Below are positions 5,899-6,096 of a DNA stretch of 6,096 bases, in pieces (positions within the stretch are counted from its first letter, which is position 1; every line of letters begins with the position of its first letter). Position numbers and translations under genes: made by a program. The notes beneath the pieces were generated by a model. The model saw only the letters and a program-made list of their open reading frames with translations, was not told the origin of the DNA and did no database searches. Source of the DNA: Mageeibacillus sp. UBA1255 (GTDB lineage: Bacteria; Bacillota; Clostridia; UBA1212; UBA1255); NCBI GenBank assembly GCA_002308795.1, contig DBVV01000131.1, positions 1 through 6,096 of the forward strand, read 5' to 3'.

Positions 5899-6096
5899 TC
5901 GGAGTGTGGTTTGCACGGCCGCACGCCTCTCTTTTCGCTATTTGCGGCCGTATCCGTAGGCAGTTCGCACGGCCGCATTCATATCTTTTCGCTATTTGTG
6001 GCCGTATCGGAGTGTGGTTTGCACGGCCGCATTCATATCTTTTCACTCTTTGCGGCCGTATCGGAATGTGGTTTGCACGGCCGCATTCATATCTTT
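5890..6096. repeat. 54-bp tandem repeat array with inverted half-sites, running off the window end
   Basis: Units begin at 5890, 5944, 5998 and 6052, an exact 54-base period; the fourth is cut at base 45 by the window end. Each unit reads GCGGCCGT (GTGGCCGT in unit 3), a 17-base segment usually ATCGGAGTGTGGTTTGC, ACGGCCGC, then a 21-base AT-rich spacer usually ATTCATATCTTTTCGCTATTT. The two half-sites are reverse complements. Unit 2 differs at seven positions within the 17-base segment yet keeps both half-sites intact, and unit 1 has a different spacer start (ACGCCTC). No full-length unique spacers are present, and no gene can be supported inside the array. Confidence 0.9.

Noticed and set aside
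5681..6046. Open frame on the - strand (121 codons) built from 18-residue repeats
   Set aside because: It runs antisense through the 79-codon gene and derives its length from the in-phase repeat. No ribosome binding site supports its ATG inside unit 3.
5890..6096. CRISPR-like array (33-base dyad repeat with 21-base spacers)
   Set aside because: The 21-base intervals are nearly identical between units instead of unique, and no cas gene is present. This is a simple 54-bp tandem repeat.

Overview
The window looks like chromosomal DNA from a Gram-positive Clostridia-type bacterium (Firmicutes), possibly a gut or fibre-associated lineage. The clues are strong AGGAGG-type ribosome binding sites, a secreted protein with cohesin-like domains and Listeria/Bacteroides-type repeats, a protein derived from PolC (the replicative polymerase typical of Firmicutes), and an ECF-transporter S component. 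No rRNA, tRNA, CRISPR array, transposase or phage gene is visible.

Layout. (1) Positions 61-2166, + strand: a 661-residue secreted protein with two near-duplicate cohesin-like domains, followed 15 bases later by a 34-codon gene with its own ribosome binding site. A strong intrinsic terminator (2172-2228) closes the unit, and a second hairpin (2286-2325) lies just beyond. (2) Positions 2338-4767, - strand: a 374-residue membrane protein with an internal lipobox-like site, then, 72 bases downstream, a 410-residue protein that aligns with the core of PolC but has lost the exonuclease, the PHP domain and the palm catalytic residues. (3) Positions 4768-5019: a divergent intergenic region with promoter-like elements and two small dyads. 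(4) Positions 5020-5836, + strand: a six-helix ECF S component and, 4 bases later, a 79-residue protein of unknown function. (5) Positions 5861-6096: a long GC-rich hairpin and then an exact-period 54-bp tandem repeat. Its 8-bp half-sites (GCGGCCGT / ACGGCCGC) are reverse complements of each other. The array runs off the window end.

The most unusual items are the catalytically gutted PolC paralogue, which keeps a continuous reading frame and a plausible start; the 54-bp array, which can fold in two alternative hairpin registers; and the 34-residue peptide next to the cohesin-like surface protein. The first transcription unit is visibly more A/T-rich than the genes from 2338 onward, so the window may join segments of different history. 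Nothing in the sequence shows that the three transcription units work together. All family assignments were made by reading motifs from memory, without database searches.
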